DNA from: Haliscomenobacter sp040401995
Lineage (GTDB): Bacteria; Bacteroidota; Bacteroidia; Chitinophagales; Saprospiraceae
Assembly: GCA_040401995.1 (NCBI GenBank)
Contig: JBBANM010000004.1
Coordinates: 1-64,000 of the forward strand
Length of the DNA stretch: 64,000 nucleotides
Reading direction: 5' to 3'
In this document: positions 51,034 to 59,074 of the stretch, piece after piece
Position numbering within the stretch: the first letter of the stretch is position 1
Layout: every line of letters starts with the position of its first letter
Program-made: the position numbers and the translations under genes
The notes under the pieces: model-generated
The model's input: the letters and a program-made list of their open reading frames with translations, nothing else
Databases searched by the model: none
What the model was told of the DNA's origin: nothing

Positions 51034-52575
51034 ATGGCCAAAAAACTGCCGCTCGGGTTACAGGATTTTAAGGAAATTATTCAAGGCGGGTACAAGTACA
51101 TTGATAAGACAAAGTATCTTTATCAATTGTGTACTGCCGGAAAATACTATTTCTTGTCTCGCCCTCGGCGTTTCGGTAAGTCGATTACCCTGGCCGTACT
51201 ACAAGAGTTGTACCTCGGCAGTAGAGAATTGTTCAGCGGGTTGTGGATAGAAGACAAATGGGATTGGAGCAAAAAGCATCCTGTGATTCGCCTTTCTTTT
51301 ACTTCATTGGGGTTTCAAGAAATTGGACTTAAAATTGCCCTGGAGCAAGAATTACAACAAATAGCCAAAGCTAAGTCTTTATCCTTATCTACTGTCGGCG
51401 CGGCAGGTATGTTCAAAGAGATGATTTCCTTACTTGCTCCACAAGGAAAAGTAGTCGTTTTGATCGACGAATACGATGCTCCAATCATCCATTACCTGGG
51501 CAAAGAAATCAATACGGCTTACGAAAACCGCGAACTACTGAAAAGTTTTTACACGGTTCTCAAAGACATGGATCCTTACCTGGAGTTTGTTTTCATCACT
51601 GGTGTAAGCAAGTTTTCCAAAGTGGGCATTTTTTCGGGCATGAATAACCTAACCGACCTTACCATGCAGGCTGAATATGCTACCATGTTGGGTTATACCC
51701 AGGAGGAACTGGAAAGTAATTTCGAGGAAGAATTGGAGCTCAGTGCCGCAAAGCTAAACATAACTAAACCAGAACTGCTGGTTCAGTTGCGCTGGTGGTA
51801 CAATGGGTATCGGTTTTATCTCAATGCCCCGACAGTGTACAATCCGGTTTCCATCAACATGTTTTTTTATAGAAAGGAGTTCAAAAATTTCTGGTTTGAG
51901 ACTGGGACACCTACTTTTTTAATCAACCTCCTCAAACAGGAAGGGCTTTACGATTTTAAATTGATCCCCCAACCCGAACAAAGTTTTGATACTTTCGATT
52001 TGGAAGATCTCAATGTATACGGCCTTTTGTACCAAACCGGTTACCTGACCATCCATTCCCGCAATGCCTTCGGTTTGTATGAATTGGATTATCCCAATCA
52101 TGAGGTACAAAATGCCATGACCGGCTATTTGCTAGAGGCTTTCAGCGGCATGCGCAAGGGCGAAGGACTTCCACTTATTTTTAAAATCGAAACCCTACTT
52201 CAGCAGCAAAAACTTGATCAGGTGATGATTACCCTGCAATCGATGTTCAAAACTATCCCTTATTTTTTGCACGAAAAATACCCCGAGAAGTTTTTCCACG
52301 CTGCCATTCACTTGCTTTTTACCTATATGGGCGTTACGGTGCACAGCGAGGTTTGCACCAGCGATGGGCGCATTGACGCTCTCGTAGAAACCGATACCCA
52401 GGTGTATATTTTTGAATTCAAACTCGATGAAAGCGCCGAGGCGGCGTTGAATCAAATCCGTCACAAGGAATATTACCAGGCTTTTTGGCTCAAAAACAAA
52501 CCGGTTGTCGGTGTTGGGGTGAATGTGTCCAGTACATCGAAAAATATTGAGGAATGGAAAGCCGAGACCCTATGA
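51034..52575 (+). CDS. AAA-ATPase-like / PD-(D/E)XK nuclease protein
   Basis: 513 residues. N-terminal AAA-ATPase_like region with IDKTKYLYQLC, the nucleotide loop RPRRFGKSITLAVLQ and VVLIDEYDAPI as Walker B, then VTGVSKFSKVGIFSGMNNL-type sensor segment. C-terminal PDDEXK_9 domain: YMGVTVHSEVCTSDGRIDALVETDTQVYIFEFKLD with Asp and ExK. Multicopy family in Bacteroidota, thought to be selfish or defence related; role unknown. Alone between YdeI-family gene and truA. Confidence 0.9.
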   Translation: MAKKLPLGLQDFKEIIQGGYKYIDKTKYLYQLCTAGKYYFLSRPRRFGKSITLAVLQELYLGSRELFSGLWIEDKWDWSKKHPVIRLSFTSLGFQEIGLKIALEQELQQIAKAKSLSLSTVGAAGMFKEMISLLAPQGKVVVLIDEYDAPIIHYLGKEINTAYENRELLKSFYTVLKDMDPYLEFVFITGVSKFSKVGIFSGMNNLTDLTMQAEYATMLGYTQEELESNFEEELELSAAKLNITKPELLVQLRWWYNGYRFYLNAPTVYNPVSINMFFYRKEFKNFWFETGTPTFLINLLKQEGLYDFKLIPQPEQSFDTFDLEDLNVYGLLYQTGYLTIHSRNAFGLYELDYPNHEVQNAMTGYLLEAFSGMRKGEGLPLIFKIETLLQQQKLDQVMITLQSMFKTIPYFLHEKYPEKFFHAAIHLLFTYMGVTVHSEVCTSDGRIDALVETDTQVYIFEFKLDESAEAALNQIRHKEYYQAFWLKNKPVVGVGVNVSSTSKNIEEWKAETL

Positions 52576-52670
52576 CAATGAGCTATGCAAAGGCGAAAAC
52601 TTAAGCCGAAGCTCCCACCCATTTCCTTTTCTCCCATTTTCTCCTTATCCTGCGGGTTAAATCAAGCGCT

Positions 52671-53441
52671 ATGTCTCGCTACAAACTTACGATAGAATAC
52701 GATGGCAGCCGTTATAAGGGCTGGCAACTACAGGAAGATGCCCGTTCTGTGCAAGGAACCATCATCAAAGCTTGCAAAACGGCTTTTGAAGTCGATAAAT
52801 TGGAGCTTTACGGCTCAGGGCGCACCGATTCCGGGGTACATGCCCTTGGACAAGTAGCGCACTTGGAGATCTCTACCAAAACGCCTTTGAAGTTGATTCG
52901 TCAAAAAATCAATGACCAATTGCCGCACGACATCAACATCCTCAGCGTAGAGCCTACCAGCCCTAAGTTCCATGCCCGCCATGATGCCATTGCCCGCAGC
53001 TATATTTACCAGATTTCGCGCCGCCGCAACGCATTCGGAAAGCATTATGTGTGGTGGATCAAAGACGAGTTGGATGCCGAAAAAATGCAAATCGCGGCTC
53101 AGTCGCTGATCGGTTTTCACGACTTCAAATCATTTTCCAATGAAAAAGGTACTGAGAAGAGCTCACTGGTAGAACTCCAGCATATGGCCGTACACGAACA
53201 AGGCGAATTGCTCATTGTGCACATCGTTGCGTCACATTTTTTGTGGAAAATGGTAAGACGGGTGGTGGGCTGTTTGGTGGAAGTGGGAACTGGACGCATG
53301 TCGCCACAGCATCCCGCAACTTGGCTCAAAACACCGAGTACCGAGCCTGCTCAATACACCGCGCCGCCTGCCGGACTGTTCCTAGAGCGGGTGTACTACC
53401 CCGGCGAGCAAAAAAGTAAAGGTTTCCGAACGCTTTTGTAG
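52671..53441 (+). CDS. truA: tRNA pseudouridine(38-40) synthase
   Basis: 256 residues. Start block YKLTIEYDGSRYKGWQLQ, catalytic Asp in YGSGRTDSGVHALGQVAH (about 47-64), DFKSFSNEKG and the C-terminal SHFLWKMVRRVVGCLVEVGTG. Complete. Its stop lies 3 bp before a 161-bp palindromic element that fills the space to the next gene. Confidence 0.96.
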   Translation: MSRYKLTIEYDGSRYKGWQLQEDARSVQGTIIKACKTAFEVDKLELYGSGRTDSGVHALGQVAHLEISTKTPLKLIRQKINDQLPHDINILSVEPTSPKFHARHDAIARSYIYQISRRRNAFGKHYVWWIKDELDAEKMQIAAQSLIGFHDFKSFSNEKGTEKSSLVELQHMAVHEQGELLIVHIVASHFLWKMVRRVVGCLVEVGTGRMSPQHPATWLKTPSTEPAQYTAPPAGLFLERVYYPGEQKSKGFRTLL

Positions 53442-53444
53442 ATT

Positions 53445-53605
53445 AGAGCTTGTTCAGGATTCTGCTTCGAGCTACAAATGGCCAAAATTCACCCCAATTT
53501 CGTTACAAAAATGCTCATGTAGCGCTGCTACACTCCGCTTTTTGCGCCTCATTGGTGCGAATTTTAGCTCACTACGCCATCGAACCAGAATCCTAAACTA
53601 GCTCT
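53445..53605. repeat. Palindromic element family 2, copy E (alternative termini)
   Basis: 161 bp, inverted relative to copy A. Both ends have changed together to AGAGCTTGTTCAGGATTCTG (left) and AGAGCTAGTTTAGGATTCTG (right, read inward), while the core GTAGCAGCGCTACATGAG and flanks match copy A. It starts 3 bp after the truA stop and ends 4 bp before the ATG of the lipoprotein paralogue, so it contains that gene's entire 5' region. Confidence 0.85.
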
Positions 53606-53609
53606 TAAC

Positions 53610-54650
53610 ATGCGGTTCATTCATCTTTGTGTAGCGTTTCTAATTTGGATTTTTGCTTCCGGTTGTTCTCATCAGCAACCGGAAACAGATTTTTATTATT
53701 GGAAAACGACCTTTGATTTCAAACCGCAAGACCGCACTTTGTGCCAACAATTGGGTACTCAAAGGCTATACGTGCGTTTTTTTGACGTCAATTGGAGCAA
53801 TTCATTTGGTATGGGCGTACCAGTGGGGGTGCTTCAAATAAAAAAAACGTTGGATGGGCTGGCCGTGGATGATCTTTTGATTATTCCCACCGTGTTCATC
53901 GTTAATCGCGTTTTTGAGCAAACCCCTGATGATCAATTGGCCGTTTTGGCCAAAAAAACGGCAGCCAAAATACGTTCCATTGCCCAACGAACGGACGCCA
54001 AAGCGTTTCGCAACTTCTCCGAAATTCAAATCGATTGCGATTGGACAGCCACAACCAAGGATCGCTATTTTAAGTTTCTTCGTTATTTGCAACAACAAGA
54101 ACCGCAGTTGCTACTGACTTGCACCCTCCGTTTACATCAATACCGGGATCGCCAGCTGATGGGGATTCCGCCAGTGAGTAGCGCCGTGTTGATGTGTTAC
54201 AATACCGGAAATGTAAGAACCCGAACGGAAACCAACTCCATTTTGAACCTTGAGGATGTAAATGCCTACTTAAAAGGAAAAACATACCCCCTTCCACTTG
54301 ACGTTGCCTTGCCTATGTTTCAGTGGGGAGCATGGTATCGCGGCATAAAATTCCAGGGGTTGTTAAATGCCTTATCGCTTGAATCCGCAAAAAAAATGTC
54401 GTTCCTAAAACTCGTGACCCCTCCTAACCGCTTCCAAGTGACTACCGATACGGTTTTTCAAGGCAGCTACCTGCGTTTGGGTGATGCCATTAGAATTGAC
54501 GGCCCCACCCACCAATCCCTCAAAGCTACAATTGGTCAATTGAAAAAAAGAATGGGAAGCCCAGTAAAACGGGTGGTTTGGTTTGATTGGGAGTATGAAA
54601 ATGTCCGGCAGCAACAGAAGCAGTTGGGCGTTTATGCTAAGTTTTTTTAA
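53610..54650 (+). CDS. Unknown lipoprotein, paralogue 2 (QIDCDWT family)
   Basis: 346 residues with leader and lipobox FASGC (Cys19). Same block order as the protein at 46744: FYYWK, QRLYVRFFDV, IPTVFIVNRVF, IQIDCDWTATTKDRYFKFLR (about 137), TLRLHQY, GIPPVSSAVLMCYN, PLDVALPMFQWG, GDAIRI. Here the gene is not followed by a TPR-like partner but by arsR. Its promoter or ribosome site must lie in or before the palindromic element that ends 4 bp upstream. Function unknown. Confidence 0.78.
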   Translation: MRFIHLCVAFLIWIFASGCSHQQPETDFYYWKTTFDFKPQDRTLCQQLGTQRLYVRFFDVNWSNSFGMGVPVGVLQIKKTLDGLAVDDLLIIPTVFIVNRVFEQTPDDQLAVLAKKTAAKIRSIAQRTDAKAFRNFSEIQIDCDWTATTKDRYFKFLRYLQQQEPQLLLTCTLRLHQYRDRQLMGIPPVSSAVLMCYNTGNVRTRTETNSILNLEDVNAYLKGKTYPLPLDVALPMFQWGAWYRGIKFQGLLNALSLESAKKMSFLKLVTPPNRFQVTTDTVFQGSYLRLGDAIRIDGPTHQSLKATIGQLKKRMGSPVKRVVWFDWEYENVRQQQKQLGVYAKFF

Positions 54651-54655
54651 AAAAA

Positions 54656-54691
54656 TTTGCATCTTTTAAAAATCGATCGTAATATTGCGAT
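54656..54691 (+). promoter_or_regulatory. arsR promoter with ArsR operator
   Basis: TTTG (54656-54659), 20-bp spacer, TAATATTG (54680-54687, 7 of 8 matches to TAnnTTTG) give a Bacteroidota-type promoter. The palindrome ATCGTAATATTGCGAT (54676-54691, form ATCG-N-AATATT-N-CGAT) covers the -7 box, so ArsR binding should block RNA polymerase. The ATG follows 17 bp later. Confidence 0.75.
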
Positions 54692-54707
54692 ATAAATCAA
54701 TCAACCG

Positions 54708-55040
54708 ATGGGCGCAACCAAGTCAGACGTTTTTTCATTAGCCGACAACCGCTTGGCCAAATACGCCAAAGCGTTATCGCATCCGGCTCGGGTAGCGATT
54801 TTAAAGCTTTTGATCCAAAAACAGGCTTGTATTTGCGGCGATATCGTTGAAGAACTTCCTTTGTCGCAAAGCACCGTTTCTCAGCACCTCAAAGAACTGA
54901 AAGAAGCCGGCTTGATCAAGGGCGATATTGACGGTGTAAAAGTGTGTTACTGCATCGACGAGACGGAATGGGAGATCGCGAAAAATTTATTGAATGAGAT
55001 CTTCAGCAGTTTCCAGCTATCCACGACCAAGTGTTGTTGA
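54708..55040 (+). CDS. arsR: ArsR-family arsenic-responsive repressor
   Basis: 110-residue winged-helix repressor. KALSHPARVAILKLLIQKQACICGDIVEELPLSQSTVSQHLKELKEAG-type order: the metal-site Cys pair is ACICGD near residue 42 and the recognition helix SQSTVSQHLKELKEAGLI. The C-terminal TKCC adds possible third ligands. Its operator lies over its own promoter and a second copy precedes arsM, so both transcripts are derepressed by arsenite. Call rests on motif plus the arsM neighbour. Confidence 0.9.
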   Translation: MGATKSDVFSLADNRLAKYAKALSHPARVAILKLLIQKQACICGDIVEELPLSQSTVSQHLKELKEAGLIKGDIDGVKVCYCIDETEWEIAKNLLNEIFSSFQLSTTKCC

Positions 55041-55058
55041 TTTTTTTTGCTCAAAATC

Positions 55059-55074
55059 ATCGTAATATTGCGAT
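55059..55074 (+). promoter_or_regulatory. Second ArsR operator, upstream of arsM
   Basis: Identical 16-bp palindrome ATCGTAATATTGCGAT, again covering a TAATATTG -7-like box. It lies 20 bp before the arsM ATG, almost the same spacing as at arsR (17 bp). The -33 box is less clear here; TTG at 55037-55039 is 23 bp from the -7 box. Confidence 0.75.
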
Positions 55075-55093
55075 AAAATTCAAAACATCAAAC

Positions 55094-55930
55094 ATGCAAA
55101 CTGAAGCACAATTGAAGGAACTAGTACGTCAGAAGTACGGCGAGATTGCCTTACAAGATAAGGAAACGAATCAATCTTCTTGTTGCGGCGCTGGAGGTTG
55201 CAGCACCGAAGTATACAACATCATGAGCGATGACTATACGGAGCTGAGCGGCTATAATCCCGATGCTGATCTAGGATTGGGTTGCGGATTACCGACTCAG
55301 TTTGCTAAAATCAAGCCTGGCAATACCGTCATTGATCTTGGCAGTGGCGCGGGCAACGATGCGTTCATCGCGCGTGAGGAAACTGGCGTTGATGGCCGAG
55401 TAATAGGCATTGATTTCACCGAAGCGATGATTGAAAAAGCGCGGATCAATGCTGAAAAATTGGGTTTTAATAATGTAGAATTTCGCCAAGGGGATATTGA
55501 AAAAATGCCGGTGAGCGCTAGTACTGCAGATGTCATTGTCAGCAATTGCGTGCTCAACTTAGTCCCTAACAAGGATGGTGTTTTTAAAGAGATTTTCCGG
55601 GTGTTGAAACCAGGTGGCCACTTTAGCATTTCCGACATTGTACTGATTGGCGAACTTCCCGATGCGCTACGCCAGGATGCGGAAATGTACGCGGGCTGTG
55701 TAGCTGGAGCAATTCAAAAAGAAGCGTATTTGGGGTTGATTCAAACCAATGGCTTTAGCAACATTACCATCCAGAAAGAAAAAGCCATTGCACTTCCCAA
55801 CGATATTTTGACCCGCTACCTTAGTGATGTGGAGATCGAAGCATTCAAAGCCGGTAGTACCGGAATTTTCAGCGTCACCGTTTATGCTGAAAAAGCCAAG
55901 TCTTGCTGCGGTACTGATTGTTGTAATTAA
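55094..55930 (+). CDS. arsM: Arsenite S-adenosylmethionine methyltransferase
   Basis: 278 residues from ATG 55094. SAM-binding motif I is VIDLGSGAGNDAF with IGIDFTEAMI, then GDIEKMP. Cys residues expected for As(III) are in the N-terminal SSCCGAGGC, GLGCGLP, the central SNCVLNLVPN and AGCVAGAI, with an additional SCCGTDCC tail. Methylates arsenite to volatile or less accumulating species. Own operator upstream; 15 bp gap to the metallophosphoesterase. Confidence 0.92.
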   Translation: MQTEAQLKELVRQKYGEIALQDKETNQSSCCGAGGCSTEVYNIMSDDYTELSGYNPDADLGLGCGLPTQFAKIKPGNTVIDLGSGAGNDAFIAREETGVDGRVIGIDFTEAMIEKARINAEKLGFNNVEFRQGDIEKMPVSASTADVIVSNCVLNLVPNKDGVFKEIFRVLKPGGHFSISDIVLIGELPDALRQDAEMYAGCVAGAIQKEAYLGLIQTNGFSNITIQKEKAIALPNDILTRYLSDVEIEAFKAGSTGIFSVTVYAEKAKSCCGTDCCN

Positions 55931-55945
55931 GAATGATTTGAAAGT

Positions 55946-56713
55946 ATGAAAATTGCCCTGTTTTCAGATATCCACGCCAACCTTCCGGCTTTGGAAGGTT
56001 TTTTTGCTGATGTTGCCCCCCGCCAACCCGACGCCATGTACTGCTTAGGCGATTTGGTGGGGTACAACATCTGGCCAAATGAGGTCATCAGCGAGATCCG
56101 CAAACGCCAGATTTCTACCATTGCCGGAAATTATGATTTCGGCATTGGTAGAAATAGCGATGACTGTGGCTGCGCCTACAAAACCGATCTTGAAAAAGAG
56201 ATGGGTAAAATCTCGATTGCCTACACCAATGGTTTGGTTGAACCCGACGCGCGCGCGTACTTGCGCACCTTGCCCGCACACCTGCGGGTGGAGTTCCAAC
56301 TTCAGGAAGAAAAACTGACTCTACTGATGGTGCATGGGAGTCCGCGAAAAATTAATGAATACCTTTTTGAAGATCGGGAAGAGAAAAGTTTGCTGCGCAT
56401 CCTAGAACAAGCCGATGCGGATATACTCTGTTTCGGGCATACGCACAAACCGTATCACCGCATTTTATCCTCCTCTGAGGAAGGGAAGTACCTTCATGCC
56501 ATCAACATTGGCTCGGTAGGTAAACCGAAAGACGGGAATCCGCAAGGTTGCTACGTTTTGTTGACCATTGATGAACACAGTAATTCTGAAAACCCGCATA
56601 GCATCAATGTTGAATTCATTCGTTTTGGATACGACATTGAAAAAGCTGCGCAAGCGGTGGAAAGTAGCCCCTTACCGAATGCTTATGCCGAGATGTTGCG
56701 AAGAGGTTTTTGA
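55946..56713 (+). CDS. Metallophosphoesterase in the arsenic operon
   Basis: 255 residues of the calcineurin-like fold (YfcE/MJ0936 group). Metal ligands FSDIHANLPAL (D-x-H), LGDLVGYNIWPNEV (GD), GNYDFGIG in place of GNHD, MVHGSPRKINEYL and FGHTHKPY. An inserted SDDCGCAYK after GNYD carries two Cys. It follows arsM by 15 bp. Substrate unknown; arsenic operons sometimes carry phosphatases, but this role is inference. Confidence 0.86.
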   Translation: MKIALFSDIHANLPALEGFFADVAPRQPDAMYCLGDLVGYNIWPNEVISEIRKRQISTIAGNYDFGIGRNSDDCGCAYKTDLEKEMGKISIAYTNGLVEPDARAYLRTLPAHLRVEFQLQEEKLTLLMVHGSPRKINEYLFEDREEKSLLRILEQADADILCFGHTHKPYHRILSSSEEGKYLHAINIGSVGKPKDGNPQGCYVLLTIDEHSNSENPHSINVEFIRFGYDIEKAAQAVESSPLPNAYAEMLRRGF

Positions 56714-56871
56714 GTAGTGAAGAATGGCTTTGAGCAAGATTTTGTATACTTCTAGCGTTTTTTTCGTCTTAATGCTGCCAAAAAAAAACGAACAGACTTC
56801 GAATAGCAGGATAATTTTATCAACTTAGGGTCTGTTTGGTACGGGTAAGTTTTTGAAAAAAATTGCAAGGA

Positions 56872-57954
56872 ATGAAAACGAATCGCTTCGCTGGTTTTAG
56901 TGTAGTTGCATTTTTGATGGTATGGATGGGTTTTACGGATCCAATCGTTGGTCCGGAACCAATCGTCGAGTTTTTGAAGAACAACCCTACGCGCTCTTCT
57001 ATCTACTGGATGCGCAACGATACCCTGATGACGGGTTTACGAACGGAACATAAATTCCCTTTGGCGAGTACCATGAAAATCATCATCGCTATTGAATTTG
57101 CCCAACAAGCTGCTGCGGGGAAAATCAATCCAGAGGAGGAGATTCCCTTTCAAGACATTGATGTTTACTATGTTCCCAATACCGATGGTAATGCGCATCC
57201 TTCGTGGAAAAAAGACTTGGAACAGCGCAAATTGGCTGAAAATGGCAAAGTTCACTTGCTGGAAGTAGCCAAAGGAATGATTCAGTTTAGTTCCAATGCC
57301 AATACGGAATACTTAATGGATAAACTGGGGCTGGACAACATCAACGCCAATTTGGAAAAGCTTAAACTCAAAAACCACGATCTAATTTATCCGATTGTAG
57401 CTGCGCTTTTTGTGGTATCCAATGAAAAAAAGGTTCCGAACGACCAATTTGTTGCCCATGTAAAGGGGATGGATATGGCGAATTATACCCTCCGCTGTAC
57501 GCAAATCCACAAGCAACTAAAGGACGATGAAGATTTGTTGTTCAAAAAGAAGTTTGTTTTTCCGAATATGGAGTTACAAAAAATCTGGTCGGATCGCTTG
57601 CCCGCTTCCACAACTGAAGACTACGGTTCTATTTTGCACAAAATCAATTCGCGTTCTTACTTTCCATCAAAAGTGCAAAAATACCTCGATGGCATCATGG
57701 AATGGCCGATGGTCATCAACCCTGGCAACAAGGAGTTGTACAAACATTTGGGGATGAAAGGCGGTTCAACGGCATTTGTGTTGACGATGAGCACGTATTT
57801 AACCAGCCAAAAAGATAACAAGACAGAAATAGCCGTTTTTTTCAACGACCTCACCGCTGAGGAAAGTAATCATTTACGCGCTAGCTTAAATGATTTTATT
57901 ACAGCTTGTGCGGCAACGAAAACGAGTAGAGAGATTGCGCGGCAGTTGAAATAG
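56872..57954 (+). CDS. Exported serine hydrolase (class A beta-lactamase-like)
   Basis: 360 residues from ATG 56872, with a hydrophobic leader (FSVVAFLMVWMGF). Penicillin-binding fold motifs: STMK as SxxK (about 66-69, in ASTMKIIIAIE), SSNAN as the SxN element, and MKGGST as KGG/T. The region between is longer than in class A lactamases, and the Glu166 loop is not evident, so it may be a DD-peptidase-like or esterase enzyme. Preferred start is the ATG; a TTG lies 9 bp upstream. Single gene. Confidence 0.85.
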   Translation: MKTNRFAGFSVVAFLMVWMGFTDPIVGPEPIVEFLKNNPTRSSIYWMRNDTLMTGLRTEHKFPLASTMKIIIAIEFAQQAAAGKINPEEEIPFQDIDVYYVPNTDGNAHPSWKKDLEQRKLAENGKVHLLEVAKGMIQFSSNANTEYLMDKLGLDNINANLEKLKLKNHDLIYPIVAALFVVSNEKKVPNDQFVAHVKGMDMANYTLRCTQIHKQLKDDEDLLFKKKFVFPNMELQKIWSDRLPASTTEDYGSILHKINSRSYFPSKVQKYLDGIMEWPMVINPGNKELYKHLGMKGGSTAFVLTMSTYLTSQKDNKTEIAVFFNDLTAEESNHLRASLNDFITACAATKTSREIARQLK

Positions 57955-58018
57955 AAAGGGGTGGGAAATGTAATCAACATAGCAATGCCAAAGGGATGAT
58001 ATGTTGATTGCGATCCAA

Positions 58019-58126
58019 GCGCTATCTTATTCCCGAAGGGAATGTATATTTATAGCACAGCCTAGGGGCTTTTCCCCAATCCCGAAGGGATTATATGTTT
58101 ATTCCCGGCATAAACATATAATCCCT
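58019..58126. repeat. Left palindrome cluster of the IS200-like unit
   Basis: Contains CCCGAAGGG cores at about 58032 and 58081 and CCCTTCGG at 58122, and a long palindrome GGGATTATATGTTTAT/ATAAACATATAATCCC with a 7-nt loop. First arm of the 85-bp direct repeat. Bases 58127-58212 show nothing further except the probable transposase promoter region. Confidence 0.75.
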
Positions 58127-58212
58127 TCGGTAATTTAAAGGCAGCTAGATGATACTATTAGTTTGATGTCGAAAGAATTTATGTTTTAACTCTACAACCT
58201 CAAAAAACGTTT

Positions 58213-58677
58213 ATGGCTGGAACATTTGGACAATTTTATGTTCATGTCATCTTTAGCCCTAAGTTTAGGGCCAATGTCATTAAAGAAGAATTTCGAGAAG
58301 AACTTCAAAAATACATGACTGGAATTGTACAAGGAAAAAAGCACAAAATGCTGGCTATTTATTGTATGCCTGATCATGTGCATCTTCTAATCGGCCTAAA
58401 ACCCTATATGGCCTTGGCTGATTTGATACAAATTTTGAAAAAAGAATCCACCAATTTCATTAACGAAAAAAGTTGGTTGCCCGGAAAGTTTAGCTGGCAA
58501 GAAGGATACGGTTTTTTTTCGCATAGCCATTCTGAATTGGACAAAGTAATATCTTATATTTCAAACCAGCCAGAACATCACGTCAAACGCTCTTTTAGAG
58601 ATGAATACTTAGAAATTTTACGCCGTTGCGAGGTGGAATTTAAAGAGGAATACCTATTTGAATGGGCGAAAGAATAG
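58213..58677 (+). CDS. IS200/IS605-family transposase (Y1 HUH)
   Basis: 154-residue single-strand DNA transposase. Metal-binding HUH motif is HVHLLIGL in CMPDHVHLLIGL (about 55-63); the catalytic Tyr is expected in the helix VISYISNQPEHH (about 118). The N terminus GQFYVHVIFSPKFRANVIKE and C terminus EYLFEWAKE are those of the compact Bacteroidota family. No tnpB accompanies it. Such solo proteins resemble RAYTs that act on REP palindromes; the flanking sequence fits that. Intact reading frame. Confidence 0.88.
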   Translation: MAGTFGQFYVHVIFSPKFRANVIKEEFREELQKYMTGIVQGKKHKMLAIYCMPDHVHLLIGLKPYMALADLIQILKKESTNFINEKSWLPGKFSWQEGYGFFSHSHSELDKVISYISNQPEHHVKRSFRDEYLEILRRCEVEFKEEYLFEWAKE

Positions 58678-59041
58678 AAACATATAATCCCTTCGGGATT
58701 GGGATATTTATCTAACCAAGAAGCTATAGACATACAATCCCTTCGGGATTATTTGCTTATACTTATTAGTAAGGTCTCCCCTCAAATCATGAAGGGATTA
58801 TATGTTTATAACCCCGGGAGCAATAAACCTTTCGAATTTCGAATGGAATTACAAACTCGTGCATCTATCTAGGCGCTATCTTATTCCCGAAGGGAATGTA
58901 TATTTATAGCACAGCCTAGGGGCTTTTTTCCCATTCCCGAAGGGATTATATGTTTATCATGGCCAAATAAACATATAATCCCTTCAGGATTTGAACAATA
59001 CGGATACTATACCCTATAAACATACATTCCCTTCGGGAATT
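58678..59041. repeat. Right palindrome cluster of the IS200-like unit
   Basis: Holds CCCTTCGGGAT cores at about 58691 and 58739, a degenerate one near 58790, two CCCGAAGGG cores in the second 85-bp repeat (58873-58957), the inverted repeat at 58943-58981 and a final core near 59030. Spacing is irregular. The 397-bp gap to prfC contains nothing else. Confidence 0.78.
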
Positions 59042-59074
59042 TTAAGAGCGGCAAGATGGTTACAAATTCTCCAC

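Larger units (their letters stand above)
58019..59041 (+). mobile_element. IS200-like transposase flanked by palindrome clusters and 85-bp direct repeats
   Basis: The transposase at 58213-58677 is bracketed by an 85-bp direct repeat, 58019-58103 and 58873-58957, both starting GCGCTATCTTATTCCCGAAG. Each copy runs into an inverted repeat (GGGATTATATGTTTAT, short loop, complement) at 58087-58125 and 58943-58981. CCCTTCGGG/CCCGAAGGG cores occur about ten times in the 1-kb interval. This is the organisation of a RAYT/REP or solo IS200 unit. Exact ends are not determined. Confidence 0.7.
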
